Below, piece after piece: positions 26,471 to 34,671 of a DNA stretch of 64,000 nucleotides. The DNA comes from Streptomyces longhuiensis. GTDB taxonomy: Bacteria; Actinomycetota; Actinomycetes; Streptomycetales; Streptomycetaceae. The stretch is taken from assembly GCF_020616555.1 (NCBI RefSeq), contig NZ_CP085173.1, positions 620,001-684,000 of the forward strand. Reading direction: 5' to 3'. Position numbers and translations under genes: made by a program. Below the pieces are notes generated by a model. It was not told where the DNA came from, made no database searches, and was given only the letters and a program-made list of their open reading frames with translations. Positions within the stretch are counted from its first letter, which is position 1. Every line of letters starts with the position of its first letter.

Positions 26471-26926
26471 CGGCGGACCGGGCCGTGAGGTCGGCTCACA
26501 GCGCGCGTACGGCGGCCCGGGTGGGTGCCGCCCTGGCACGCCACCCACCGCGCGCACGCCCGTGCCACGGCGGATCGGTCGGTGAGGCACATGAGGGACG
26601 GCTCGACGTAGGGGGCACCGCCGAAGCCGCCCAGCAGCGAGTCGCCGACGACCTGCGCACCCAGCTCGCCCGCGCCGAGGAGTTCGCCGCCACACTGCGC
26701 GAGCGGCTCCCGTCACCTCGGTGAGCTCACCACACTGTCGGTCAGCCGCGCGCGCCGGTGACGGCCCGTGCCCGTGGTGTGGCTTAGGGCTTGTCAGCGG
26801 TGGGGATGAGGGTGGTGCGCACCCCCAGCCGGGCGGCCAGCGCGAGCAGGCCGACGAGAGTTCCGCACCAGGCGATGGTCGAGCCGATCGTGGCGGCGCT
26901 GCTCCTACGCAAGGAAGGGAGGCAGG
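26471..26926. other. non-coding or decayed stretch
   Basis: No intact gene is supported. On the minus strand, a short frame ending at TAA 26784-26786 reads TIGSTIAWCGTLVGLLALAA, a membrane-helix-like segment without a usable start, which may be a gene scrap. On the plus strand, the last 30 codons before 26724 (RVADDLRTQLARAEEFAATL) look helical but the sequence before them is low complexity. Confidence 0.3.
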
Positions 26927-27100
26927 ATGCACACCTCCGTGAAGGCGCTGATCGTGTCTACCACAGCGAGCCTGGTCATGGTCATCCTTCTGACCGCGGC
27001 CGATGTCGGGCCCGCGTGGCTGTGGTGGACGCTGTGGGCAGCGCTCGCAGCCGGCACCGCGGCCATCGTGGCCGGCGAGCGCAGACGGGACAGCGTCTGA
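26927..27100 (+). CDS. small two-helix membrane protein (57 residues)
   Basis: A short gene whose ATG at 26927 is preceded by the very strong ribosome site AAGGAAGGGAGGCAGG. The 57-residue product has two predicted membrane helices (about residues 7-24 and 29-49, the second with WLWWTLW) and a charged cytosolic tail ERRRDSV. Positive charges at the C-terminus suggest both ends face the cytoplasm. The function is unknown; small proteins of this shape are common near decayed or stress-related loci in Streptomyces. It is isolated: the regulator-methyltransferase gene follows on the opposite strand. The excellent Shine-Dalgarno sequence and hydrophobicity pattern support it as real. Confidence 0.6.
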   Translation: MHTSVKALIVSTTASLVMVILLTAADVGPAWLWWTLWAALAAGTAAIVAGERRRDSV

Positions 27101-27200
27101 CCGTCCGCGGGATCCACCGGCGCCCCGTGTCCCCTGCGAGACTCCCCCAGCTTCGTGCCGGCCGGTCCCAGCCGCCATGGCGCTGAACCTGGTGCGCGAT

Positions 27201-28316
27201 TCAGGCCAAGAGCAGGCGAAGGCCGAGATCTGCCGCCTCGAGGTCGGCAAGGTCACCGTTGCGCTCGGCCCACCGGCCCGAGTCGAGGTCGTCGCCAAGG
27301 CTTCGCACCGCCCTCTGCTCGGCCTCCGCCCCGACCCTCGTCCACACCGACATCGCACGGCGCACGTGATCCTCCAGATACGCCCCCGGCCGGCGCCAGT
27401 ACGCCTCGAACAGGCCGTCGGCGCAGTCCCACGGGATGGGCACCGGTTCGGCGCGGGCGTCGATCGCGTCGGCCATCCCAGCAAGCGAGGGAAACTCCGC
27501 GAGGACGGCGGCGAACTCGGGCAGGTAGTCGCGGGTAAGCCAGAACCGGTCCTGCCATCCGGACTCGTCGGTGTCGAACGTGAGCACCACCACGCGTCGT
27601 GCCACGCGCCGCATCTCACGCAGCCCCGCGATCGGGTCCCCCCAGTGGTGAACGGTGGAGACGGCCATCGCCACGTCGAAGGACCGGTCCTCAAAAGGCA
27701 GACTCTCCGCAGCGGCAGCCACACACGGCGCCGAACCAGCGGGCCGCTGCCCCCGCATCACCGCCGATGGCTCCACCGCAATCACGTCCCGATCAGCAGG
27801 CTCGTAGGAACCGGTGCCGGCCCCGACGTTCAGCACCGTCTGCGCGTCGCCGAGCGCGTCCCAGATCTGCGCGGCGATCCGCGGGTCGGTACGCCGTGTC
27901 GCGGTGTAAGCGCCGCCGATCGCGTCGTACAGCCGTGCACCGAGCATCTCCAGTTGTTCCTCCGGTGTCACCATCAGTCCTTTCCCCCGTGCCTCGAGTT
28001 CTCTGTCAATGGCCGCCACCATGGCGTCAGCGCGATCACGCCGCTCCAGCAACAGGCCGCGAAGTCGGCGCAGGTGCGCGACCGCGTCGGTGGACGGGTC
28101 ACCGACCAGCTCCGCGACCTCCCGCAGCCCGAAACCCAACCGCCGATAGGCCAGCACCTCCCGCAGCCGCTCCACATCGCCCGCCGAATAGGCCCGGTAC
28201 CCGGCCGCGGTCCGACCCGACGGCCGAACGAGCCTGATCTCGTCATAGTGATGCAGCGTGCGGACGCTCACGCCGGCCAACTCGGCCACACGTCCCACAG
28301 TCCAGTGATCCTCCAC
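27201..28316 (-). CDS. MerR-family regulator fused to a SAM-dependent methyltransferase
   Basis: Residues about 4-70 form a MerR winged helix (WTVGRVAELAGVSVRTLHHY, then YRAYSAGDVERL), followed by a dimerisation helix to about residue 112. The C-terminal two thirds is a class I methyltransferase with motif I VLNVGAGTGS at 161-170, AESLPFEDRSFDVAM and a MRRVARRVVVL strand, rather than the usual small effector-binding domain. The protein may sense SAM or a methylated metabolite, or couple a methylation to its own regulation. GTG 28316 is preferred over GTG 28343 because a MerR-type promoter overlaps 28343 and would start transcription at about 28316 (leaderless). Length is 371 residues. Confidence 0.8.
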   Translation of the reverse strand: MEDHWTVGRVAELAGVSVRTLHHYDEIRLVRPSGRTAAGYRAYSAGDVERLREVLAYRRLGFGLREVAELVGDPSTDAVAHLRRLRGLLLERRDRADAMVAAIDRELEARGKGLMVTPEEQLEMLGARLYDAIGGAYTATRRTDPRIAAQIWDALGDAQTVLNVGAGTGSYEPADRDVIAVEPSAVMRGQRPAGSAPCVAAAAESLPFEDRSFDVAMAVSTVHHWGDPIAGLREMRRVARRVVVLTFDTDESGWQDRFWLTRDYLPEFAAVLAEFPSLAGMADAIDARAEPVPIPWDCADGLFEAYWRRPGAYLEDHVRRAMSVWTRVGAEAEQRAVRSLGDDLDSGRWAERNGDLADLEAADLGLRLLLA

Positions 28317-28323
28317 GGCATCG

Positions 28324-28354
28324 ACTATGCAGCCTGACGCCACGTGAGGGTCAA
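28324..28354 (-). promoter_or_regulatory. MerR-type promoter/operator of the MerR-methyltransferase gene
   Basis: On the minus strand TTGACC (28354-28349) and CATAGT (28329-28324) are separated by exactly 19 bp, the long spacer typical of MerR-activated promoters. The spacer holds an imperfect dyad, ACCCTCACG-TGG-CGTCAGGCT (7 of 9 arm positions pair). The -10 box ends 7 bases before GTG 28316, so the transcript would be leaderless. Autoregulation is likely. Confidence 0.65.
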
Positions 28355-28512
28355 GGGCCCGCTCATGACGCCAGGAGCCACATGCGCAGCAACGGTCCGA
28401 AGCGACTCCCGCAAGCCGGCGCGACGGTCTGGTTCGGAAAAGCCAGGAACCAGCTGACGGTCATCCACCTGTGCTGGTCGCACACGCCCCGCCCGCGAAC
28501 TGGGCCGGCGTA

Positions 28513-28530
28513 GGGACCGTCCGGTGAACC
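28513..28530 (+). repeat. degenerate IS-end-like repeat, copy 3
   Basis: GGGACCGTCCGGTGAACC resembles the GGGCCTGTCCGG repeats at 24919 and 26109 at most positions. It lies just after the VOC gene stop. Homology is uncertain. Confidence 0.25.
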
Positions 28531-28534
28531 ATGT

Positions 28535-28993
28535 TCAGCTGAAGAGTTGTTGGGCCCGGCGAGCAATCTCATGCGGCGTCAGGTCTTCCAGGTGCGTAAG
28601 GAAGATCCAGACGTGTCCGTAGGGGTCCCGCAGGATGGACGTGCGATCGCCGTGGAACTGATCGGCCGGCGGCTGCAGCAGCTCAGCACCGGCCGCGACA
28701 GCCCGTTCCGCGAGGGCATCGACGTCATCGACGAACACATGCAGCCCCACAGTGGTACCGCCAAGGGCGGTTGGTGCGCTGAAGAGAGGGCCTTCGGCGT
28801 CGCCGAGCATCATGGTGGCCCCTTGCACACTGACCTCGGCGTGCAGGACGCGTCCGTCCGGGCCGTCGATACGGAACAGCTCTTCGGCCCCGAACGCCTT
28901 GGCGTAGAAGTCGATCGCGGTCGCGGCCCCGTCGACCATGACGTGGGCAATGACGGCGTTGCGATAGGTCTCGGGAACATTGGTCGTGGCCAT
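28535..28993 (-). CDS. VOC superfamily protein (PhnB/glyoxalase-like)
   Basis: A 152-residue protein with the two beta-alpha-beta-beta-beta modules of the vicinal oxygen chelate fold: VIAHVMVDGAATAIDFYAKA in module one and GLHVFVDDVDALAERAVAAG with ILRDPYGHVWIFLTH in module two. The AIDFYAKAFGAEE opening and the DPYGHVW segment place it near PhnB/YdeM-like proteins, some of which give resistance to small toxic compounds or act as dioxygenases. The reaction is unknown. The ATG at 28993 follows a GAGGAGG ribosome site. A MerR-type promoter upstream suggests induction by a small molecule. Confidence 0.85.
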   Translation of the reverse strand: MATTNVPETYRNAVIAHVMVDGAATAIDFYAKAFGAEELFRIDGPDGRVLHAEVSVQGATMMLGDAEGPLFSAPTALGGTTVGLHVFVDDVDALAERAVAAGAELLQPPADQFHGDRTSILRDPYGHVWIFLTHLEDLTPHEIARRAQQLFS

Positions 28994-29032
28994 CGGGAGT
29001 GCCTCCTCGGTCGACTGCAGCTGATGACCATG

Positions 29033-29063
29033 ACGGTAGAAGCTCGACCAAACTTGAGGTCAA
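29033..29063 (-). promoter_or_regulatory. MerR-type promoter of the VOC gene
   Basis: On the minus strand TTGACC (29063-29058) and TACCGT (29038-29033) are separated by exactly 19 bp. The spacer begins TCAAGTTTGGTCGAG, giving an imperfect CTCAA/TCGAG dyad. The start point would be near 29026, leaving a leader of about 30 bases to ATG 28993. The dyad differs from that at 28324-28354, so another MerR protein may control it. Confidence 0.55.
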
Positions 29064-29514
29064 GAGTCGATCGCCCTGGGAAGTGTCGTGCGGTGCCCCA
29101 ACCACCTGCGCCGGCCGAGATTCCGCCATAGGTCGCCGCATTCCGGGGTGGCCAGTGCTGTCCGGGCGATTGGCCCAGCCCACACCGACGGACGACCTCC
29201 CCGCATCTCAAAACACTTCCGGTCGGCACGCCTCTCCCAGCCAGTGAGCACCACCCAGGGATGACGAGCGCGGGCACATCCTGGCCACTGCCTGCCGGCA
29301 GCGGCCCTCCTTCGCCACCCGGTGCCAGCTCTCGCGGTGGCTGCGCGGGATGCGCGCCCGGTCGCCGCGGAAAAGCGCCCGGCCGAGTGAGACGGGCGCG
29401 GTTGCGCGCCTTCCGACGAGCGGTGCATCGGTTTTTGCGAGACCTTGAGGAGGGCGCCCCACAGTGGCGACGCATATCCAGGGTGACACCCACACCCAGC
29501 GAGGAAGGCCGGCC
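29064..29514. other. intergenic region before the aldehyde oxidoreductase operon
   Basis: No gene was found in these 450 bases. Open frames have Arg-rich translations without motifs. The promoter for the plus-strand oxidoreductase operon should lie towards 29,400-29,500 but no near-consensus boxes were recognised. Confidence 0.35.
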
Positions 29515-30087
29515 GTGGTGAGTGAATCGGATACAGGCGCCGCGGGGCGGAGCCAGGGTGAGATGGCCCAACTCTCGGCGATCGAGTTGAACGTCAACGA
29601 TCAGGTGCGACGGCTTGAGGTGGATCCACGGACCTCGCTGCTCGACGCGCTGCGCGAGCACCTGCGCCTGAGCGGGACCAAGAAGGGGTGCGATCACGGG
29701 CAGTGCGGCGCCTGCACGGTGCTGATCAACGGCCGGCGCGTGAACTCCTGTTTGACGCTCGCCGTGATGCACGAGGACGACGAGATCGTGACGATCGAAG
29801 GCCTGGGCGCTCCCGATGGCCTGCACCCCATGCAACGTGCCTTCGTCGAGCGTGACAGCTTCCAGTGTGGCTACTGCACGCCCGGCCAGATCTGTTCGGC
29901 CGTCGGCATGCTCGCCGAGGTGGAGGCGGGCTGGCCCAGCCACGCCACCACTGACGTGACATCGACGCGGATCGCGCTGACCGATGAGGAGATCCGCGAG
30001 CGGATGAGCGGCAACATCTGTCGGTGCGCCGCCTATCCCAACATCGTCGCGGCCATCCGTGGCATCGCGGACGGAGGCCCGGAATGA
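29515..30087 (+). CDS. aldehyde oxidoreductase 2Fe-2S subunit (PaoA/YagT-like)
   Basis: The small iron-sulfur subunit of a molybdenum hydroxylase. A plant-ferredoxin-type cluster uses Cys59, Cys64, Cys67 and Cys79 ([15 protein letters not shown]); the second cluster uses Cys118, Cys121, Cys169 and Cys171 (QCGYCTPGQ and CRC). All eight ligands are present. It passes electrons from the molybdenum site to the FAD subunit. GTG 29515 is chosen because GAGGAAGG lies six bases upstream, giving 190 residues; the frame is open further up without a ribosome site. No Tat signal is evident, so the complex is probably cytosolic, unlike E. coli PaoABC. It overlaps the next gene by ATGA. Confidence 0.9.
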   Translation: MVSESDTGAAGRSQGEMAQLSAIELNVNDQVRRLEVDPRTSLLDALREHLRLSGTKKGCDHGQCGACTVLINGRRVNSCLTLAVMHEDDEIVTIEGLGAPDGLHPMQRAFVERDSFQCGYCTPGQICSAVGMLAEVEAGWPSHATTDVTSTRIALTDEEIRERMSGNICRCAAYPNIVAAIRGIADGGPE

Positions 30088-31067
30088 GATCTTTCACGTA
30101 CGAACGAGCTACGGACGCCCAGGCCGCCGTCGCAGCCGTGTCCAGAACCGGGGCGAAGTTCATCAGCGGCGGCACCAACCTGCTCGACCTGATGAAGCTC
30201 GACATCGAGAAGCCCAGCCATCTGGTCGACATCAGCCGCCTTCCGTTGCGGGAGATCGAGGAGCTCCCGGACGGCGGACTGCGTATCGGGGCCCAGGCGG
30301 CGAATTCCGACGTGGCCGCCGATGACCGAGTGCGTACCCGCTACCCGGTACTGGCGGAAGCACTGGTGGCCGGTGCCTCGGGCCAACTGCGCAACAAGGC
30401 GTCCACCGGGGGAAACCTGTTGCAGCGCACTCGCTGCCCCTACTTCTACGACACAGCTGCGGGCTGCAACAAACGGGATCCCGGCACCGGATGCTCGGCG
30501 ATCGGCGGGTTCAACCGGATTCACGCCGTCCTCGGCGCCAGCGACTCCTGCATCGCCACCCACCCCTCGGACATGGCCGTCGCGATGACCGTGCTGGAGG
30601 CGGAGGTCGAGCGGCTCGACGCCGACGGGTCGGTGCGCCGCGTCGGCGTCGCAGACTTCTACCGGCTGCCGGCCGATACGCCGCACATCGAGACCGTGCT
30701 GGGTCCTGGCGAGATGATCACGAGCGTGGTCCTTCCCCCGCCCCCGTCGGGCCGGCAGATCTACCGCAAGGTGCGAGACCGGGCGTCGTACGAGTTCGCG
30801 CTGGTCTCCGTGGCGGCTGTCGTCTCGACCGATCAGGGGGCGATCAGTGAGGCGCGGGTGGCCTTCGGCGGTGTGGCGCACAAGCCCTGGCGGTCCATCG
30901 AGGCCGAGGCCGCGTTGATCAGCCGTCCCGCCACGATGGCCACCTATCGCGCCGCCGCCGAGGCCGCGATGCGCGACGCCGTGGGGCAGGGGCACAACGA
31001 CTTCAAGATCGAGCTGGCCAAGCGCACGCTGTGCCGCACGCTGGCACAAGCGGCTCAGGCGAGTTGA
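30084..31067 (+). CDS. aldehyde oxidoreductase FAD subunit (PaoB/YagS-like)
   Basis: The 327-residue FAD subunit of the xanthine dehydrogenase family, with [15 protein letters not shown] (FAD pyrophosphate loop, about residues 26-40) and the [14 protein letters not shown] region. Cysteines at 118, 128, 137 and 156 match the insertion that binds an extra [4Fe-4S] cluster in E. coli PaoB (RTRCPYF...CNKR-PG-GC pattern), separating it from ordinary CoxM-type subunits. The ATG at 30084 overlaps the stop of the iron-sulfur subunit. It relays electrons from the iron-sulfur clusters to the acceptor. Confidence 0.9.
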   Translation: MRSFTYERATDAQAAVAAVSRTGAKFISGGTNLLDLMKLDIEKPSHLVDISRLPLREIEELPDGGLRIGAQAANSDVAADDRVRTRYPVLAEALVAGASGQLRNKASTGGNLLQRTRCPYFYDTAAGCNKRDPGTGCSAIGGFNRIHAVLGASDSCIATHPSDMAVAMTVLEAEVERLDADGSVRRVGVADFYRLPADTPHIETVLGPGEMITSVVLPPPPSGRQIYRKVRDRASYEFALVSVAAVVSTDQGAISEARVAFGGVAHKPWRSIEAEAALISRPATMATYRAAAEAAMRDAVGQGHNDFKIELAKRTLCRTLAQAAQAS

Positions 31068-31076
31068 GGAGACAAG

Positions 31077-33305
31077 ATGATCGGGCAAGCGCTGAACCGC
31101 GTCGACGGCCCGTTGAAGGTCGCCGGCCAAGCCACTTACGCCTACGAGCAGTGGGGGGCCGGCCAACCTCTCTACGGATTCATCGTCGGGGCGACGATCG
31201 GCAAAGGCCGCATCACCCGGATCGACACAGAGAATGCCGAACGCGCACCTGGCGTACAGATGGTGATGACCTATCACAATGCCCCCGAGCAGGGTGCCCG
31301 TGATGAGTCCGTTCCGGCCGAATACTGGCGCGCCCAGCCTGTGCTGACCGGTCCCGACATCCACTATTACGGCGAGCCAGTGGCATTCGTCGTCGCCACG
31401 GCCCTCGAGCAGGCCCGAGCGGCCGCCGATCTGGTCGAAGTCGAATACGCCGACGGGCGCGGACGTTTCAACTTTGCCGAGCAGGAAGACGAGGTGTACA
31501 TCCCGAAAGTCGTCAACGCCGGTCTCCCTACCGACACCGCGGTCGGCGATTTCGATGCCGGTTTCGACAGCGCGGCGGTCAAGCTCGACCAGGAGTACAC
31601 GACGCCGTACGAGCTCTCGATGCCGATGGAACCGCATGCGTGTCTGGCGGAACCGCGCGACGAGGACATCGTCGTCTACGTCAGCTGCCAGATCGTCGAC
31701 GCGGCGCGGGCCTCCGTCGCCTCCACCCTTCGGCTCGACCCGGAGCGGGTTCACGTCGTCACCCCCTTCGTCGGCGGGGGCTTCGGCTCCAAGCTGGGCA
31801 TCCATTCCGAGACGATCCTGGCGGCGCTCGCCGCTCGCGAGTTGCGCCAACCGGTCAAGGTCGCGATGACCAGGCAGCAGATCTTCCAGCTCGTCGGCAA
31901 CCGTCCCACGACCAGCCAGCGGGTTCGCCTGGGCGCGGAGCAGGACGGACGGCTCACCGCGATCGCCCATGACGTCACCATGCACACCAACCCCGACCGG
32001 GAGTACGCCGAGCAGACCGCCGCCACGACCCGCAGTCTCTACGCCGCGCCCCACCGGTTGACCAGTCACCGGCTCGCGCCGCTCGATCTGCCGCCGGGGA
32101 CGGACGTCCGCGCACCGGGCGAAGCTCCGGGCATGCTGGCGGTCGAGTCGGCGATGGACGAGCTGGCCCATGCGCTCGGGATGAACCCGGTCGAGCTGCG
32201 GATCCTCAACGAGCCCACCGTCGATCCCGAGCGAGACGTCCCGTACAGCGACAGGCACCTGGTCGACTGCCTGCGCGAAGGCGCGCGCCGGTTCGGCTGG
32301 GAGCACCGCCCCGCCACCCCGGCGAGCGTGCGCGACGGGCGATGGTTGGTGGGCTACGGCATGTCGGCCGCCATCCGTGGGCACTTCCAAGGGCCGACAG
32401 CGGCGCGGGTGCGGTTGGAGGCCGACGGCACCGCCGTCGTTCAGACGGACATGACCGATCTCGGCACGGGCACGTACACCGTCCTGACTCAGGTCGCGGC
32501 CGACGGGCTCGGACTGCCGCCCGATCGGGTGCGGATCGAGCTCGGGCGTTCCGAGTTTCCCACCAGCTGGGGGTCCGGCGGCTCGTGGGGCGCCGCCAGT
32601 TCGAGCAATGCGGTGCATGGCGCGTGTATGGCCCTGCGTGAGCAGCTCCTGGCCGCGGCGCGCGGCGACACGGATTCGCCGCTGCACGGCCTGGACCCGG
32701 CGGACGCCGTGTTCTCGGATGGCAACGTGGCTATCGGCGGCGCGTCCGAGGCGCTGAGCGAGATCGTCGCACGCAACCGGCCGGAAGGGTTCGAAGCGGA
32801 GGGCGGTACCCGCTTCATGGGCGACGATCCGAACTACACGGACTACTCGATCAACACCTACGGGGCCCATTTCGCTGAAGTGGGAGTCGATGCGGACACC
32901 GCCGAGATCCGTCTGCGGCGGATGCTCGGCGTGTTCTCGGTGGGCCGCGTGCTCAACGCCAAAACAGCTCGCTCGCAGCTGATCGGCGGCATGATCTGGG
33001 GAGCCGGCGCGGCCCTCGAAGAAGAGGCCGTGGTCGACCTGCGATCCGGCGCCTTCGTCAACCGGGACTTCGCGCAATACCTGGTGCCGGTCCACGCCGA
33101 CATCCCCGACGTCGACGCGGTCGTCCTTGACAGCTACGACGACAAGGCCAATGCCCTGGGCGCGAAGGGCGTCGGCGAGCTGGGCATCTGCGGGGCCGGT
33201 GCGTCCATCGCGAACGCGGTGTTCAACGCCACCGGCGTCCGCGTGCGCGACTTCCCCATCACCATCGAGAAGGTGCTCCCCGGTCTACCGCTGATGGACA
33301 CCTGA
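31077..33305 (+). CDS. aldehyde oxidoreductase molybdopterin-binding subunit (PaoC/YagR-like)
   Basis: The 742-residue catalytic subunit. It starts with the hammerhead domain (NRVDGPLKVAGQATYAYE) and has the molybdopterin-binding signatures FVGGGFGSKLG, RAPGEAPGM and GSGGSWGAASSS. The base-catalyst glutamate lies in KGVGELG near residue 701. It should oxidise aromatic or aliphatic aldehydes to acids, as the PaoC family does, using a molybdenum cofactor; cofactor type (cytosine dinucleotide in PaoC) cannot be confirmed. The gene starts 9 bp after the FAD subunit and ends at a strong terminator. A dedicated XdhC/PaoD-like chaperone gene is not next to it. Confidence 0.9.
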   Translation: MIGQALNRVDGPLKVAGQATYAYEQWGAGQPLYGFIVGATIGKGRITRIDTENAERAPGVQMVMTYHNAPEQGARDESVPAEYWRAQPVLTGPDIHYYGEPVAFVVATALEQARAAADLVEVEYADGRGRFNFAEQEDEVYIPKVVNAGLPTDTAVGDFDAGFDSAAVKLDQEYTTPYELSMPMEPHACLAEPRDEDIVVYVSCQIVDAARASVASTLRLDPERVHVVTPFVGGGFGSKLGIHSETILAALAARELRQPVKVAMTRQQIFQLVGNRPTTSQRVRLGAEQDGRLTAIAHDVTMHTNPDREYAEQTAATTRSLYAAPHRLTSHRLAPLDLPPGTDVRAPGEAPGMLAVESAMDELAHALGMNPVELRILNEPTVDPERDVPYSDRHLVDCLREGARRFGWEHRPATPASVRDGRWLVGYGMSAAIRGHFQGPTAARVRLEADGTAVVQTDMTDLGTGTYTVLTQVAADGLGLPPDRVRIELGRSEFPTSWGSGGSWGAASSSNAVHGACMALREQLLAAARGDTDSPLHGLDPADAVFSDGNVAIGGASEALSEIVARNRPEGFEAEGGTRFMGDDPNYTDYSINTYGAHFAEVGVDADTAEIRLRRMLGVFSVGRVLNAKTARSQLIGGMIWGAGAALEEEAVVDLRSGAFVNRDFAQYLVPVHADIPDVDAVVLDSYDDKANALGAKGVGELGICGAGASIANAVFNATGVRVRDFPITIEKVLPGLPLMDT

Positions 33306-33320
33306 GTCCGCGCAGACGGT

Positions 33321-33357
33321 GCCGGCTCACGCCAACCAGAAGTGGGCGTGAGCCGGC
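33321..33357 (+). terminator. terminator of the aldehyde oxidoreductase operon
   Basis: GCCGGCTCACGCC, an 11-base loop, then GGCGTGAGCCGGC: a perfect 13-bp stem starting 15 bp after the molybdenum-subunit stop. Confidence 0.8.
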
Positions 33358-33420
33358 GAAACCTGGAGCGTTCCGAGCACCTGAGGCCGACCCCGCCGGA
33401 CACCGGCGTCGGCCGCCGCC

Positions 33421-33556
33421 TCAAGGGTCCGCCACGACAGCGAGTCCCAGCGCTCCCGCTTCGAGGTCGTAGCCCGGCTGCACGAACCAGAACGGGTCCT
33501 CGCGCGACGTGCTGGATGAGCACGACGCGGCCACTGTTGTTGATGACGTGCGGGCG
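33421..33556 (-). pseudogene. NUDIX hydrolase remnant
   Basis: On the minus strand one frame reads VINNSGRVVLIQHV and, after a one-base shift, the next reads REDPFWFVQPGYDLEAGA. Together these match the start of a NUDIX domain (a VLLIQH strand, then PFWFVPGG). The rest of the domain and the NUDIX box are missing. This is probably a gene scrap left between the two terminators. Confidence 0.3.
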
Positions 33557-33559
33557 TGA

Positions 33560-33594
33560 AAGAACCCTTGCGGCAGTAGGCCGCGAGGGTTCTT
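33560..33594. terminator. long bidirectional-type hairpin
   Basis: AAGAACCCTTGCGGC, loop AGTAG, then GCCGCGAGGGTTCTT: a 15-bp stem with one mismatch, with A residues before and T residues after. It could stop transcription from either side. Confidence 0.65.
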
Positions 33595-33715
33595 GGTGCT
33601 CATGGTGTCGGTTTCGTGTTCACGGCGTCGCCGAGGAGATCAACGGTCCATATTGGGAGGCCCGGGAACGAGCCGGTGTCGTGGCTGGGGCAAGAGGCTC
33701 GAAGACGGGACGCCT

Positions 33716-34243
33716 GTGAGACATTCTGATCTTGCTCGCCGTATCCATGCGGCCGCTCACCTGACTGGGCATTTCACGCTTCGATCGGGACGAACTGCCA
33801 CGGAGTACTTTGACAAGTACCGGTTCGAGGGCGACCCGGTCCTGCTCGATGAGATCGCCAGACAGACGGCTGCGCTGGTTCCCTCTGGCACCGAGGTCCT
33901 GGCCGGTCTGGAGATGGGCGGCATCCCGGTCGTGACCGCGCTCGGCCGACACACAGGTCTGCCCTGCGCGTTCGTGCGCAAGCAGGCCAAGCCCTATGGC
34001 ACCTGCCGTCTCGCCGAGGGCGCTGACGTCGAGGGGCGCCGGGTGCTGGTCGTTGAGGATGTGGTCACCAGCGGAGGACAGATCCTGCTGTCGACGGCGG
34101 ACTTGCGTGGTCTGGGTGCTGAGGTGCAGGAGGCTTTGTGCGTGATTGACCGTGAGCAAGGGGGTGCCGACGCCCTCGCGGCCAAGGGCATCGGACTGCT
34201 GTCGTTGCTGACGGCCGGGGATCTGCGGGCCGCTGCCACCTGA
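33716..34243 (+). CDS. pyrE: orotate phosphoribosyltransferase
   Basis: The 175-residue protein has the PRPP-binding signature VLVVEDVVTSGG at residues 110-121, the flexible-loop FVRKQAKPYGT and the substrate-side HFTLRSGRTATEYFDKY. It converts orotate and PRPP to OMP in pyrimidine synthesis. GTG 33716 is preferred; the frame is open further upstream but crosses the hairpin at 33560-33594. It is slightly shorter than many PyrE proteins (about 180-215 residues) and stands alone rather than with other pyr genes, so it may be a second copy; a standard chromosomal pyrE elsewhere cannot be excluded. Confidence 0.85.
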   Translation: MRHSDLARRIHAAAHLTGHFTLRSGRTATEYFDKYRFEGDPVLLDEIARQTAALVPSGTEVLAGLEMGGIPVVTALGRHTGLPCAFVRKQAKPYGTCRLAEGADVEGRRVLVVEDVVTSGGQILLSTADLRGLGAEVQEALCVIDREQGGADALAAKGIGLLSLLTAGDLRAAAT

Positions 34244-34671
34244 TCGACAAGGATGGGTGGTCACGCTGTCGCGTGCGACCCGGTGACAGGGAGGCGGGTA
34301 CAGGACTCCTCCACGATCTCTTCTCCTCAGCGAACGCGGCGGACCGGGCGATGTGGGGGGACTGCCGGACGAAGTTGATGACGGAGCGGGGCATGCCCCA
34401 GCTGGTCAGGTGGATAGGCTCGACGGCGTCCTCGAAGAACAGCGGATCGGACCGGCCAGCGCCTTCGACGGTGACCTCTGCGGTCGACGCGCACGGTCCT
34501 TCCGTCCTCCACCCTCACGGAACCGCCCAGGCCAGGGGAAGGTTCGAGGTGCAGGGCATGCCGCTCCCTGCAGGTTGGAGACGGAGCCTGTTCGGGCCAG
34601 AGCTGAACTCCGAGCCGTCTGGGGCCGATGGGCGTCAGGGATCCGGGGTCGGCTTGCGGCGTGGGGCGATG
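34244..34671. other. intergenic region with a possible gene scrap
   Basis: No intact gene. On the minus strand a coherent stretch reads PIHLTSWGMPRSVINFV (about 34380-34420), but it has no start and runs into antisense of pyrE, so it may be a remnant of an unidentified gene. Confidence 0.3.

Noticed and set aside
26063..27724. A 553-codon minus-strand frame
   Set aside because: It joins antisense or out-of-frame portions of the MerR-methyltransferase gene to low-complexity sequence; only the HEAT-like end is meaningful.
30033..33095. A 1,020-codon open frame on the minus strand
   Set aside because: It is entirely antisense to the aldehyde oxidoreductase operon, has an Arg/His/Val-rich translation without motifs and results from high GC third positions.
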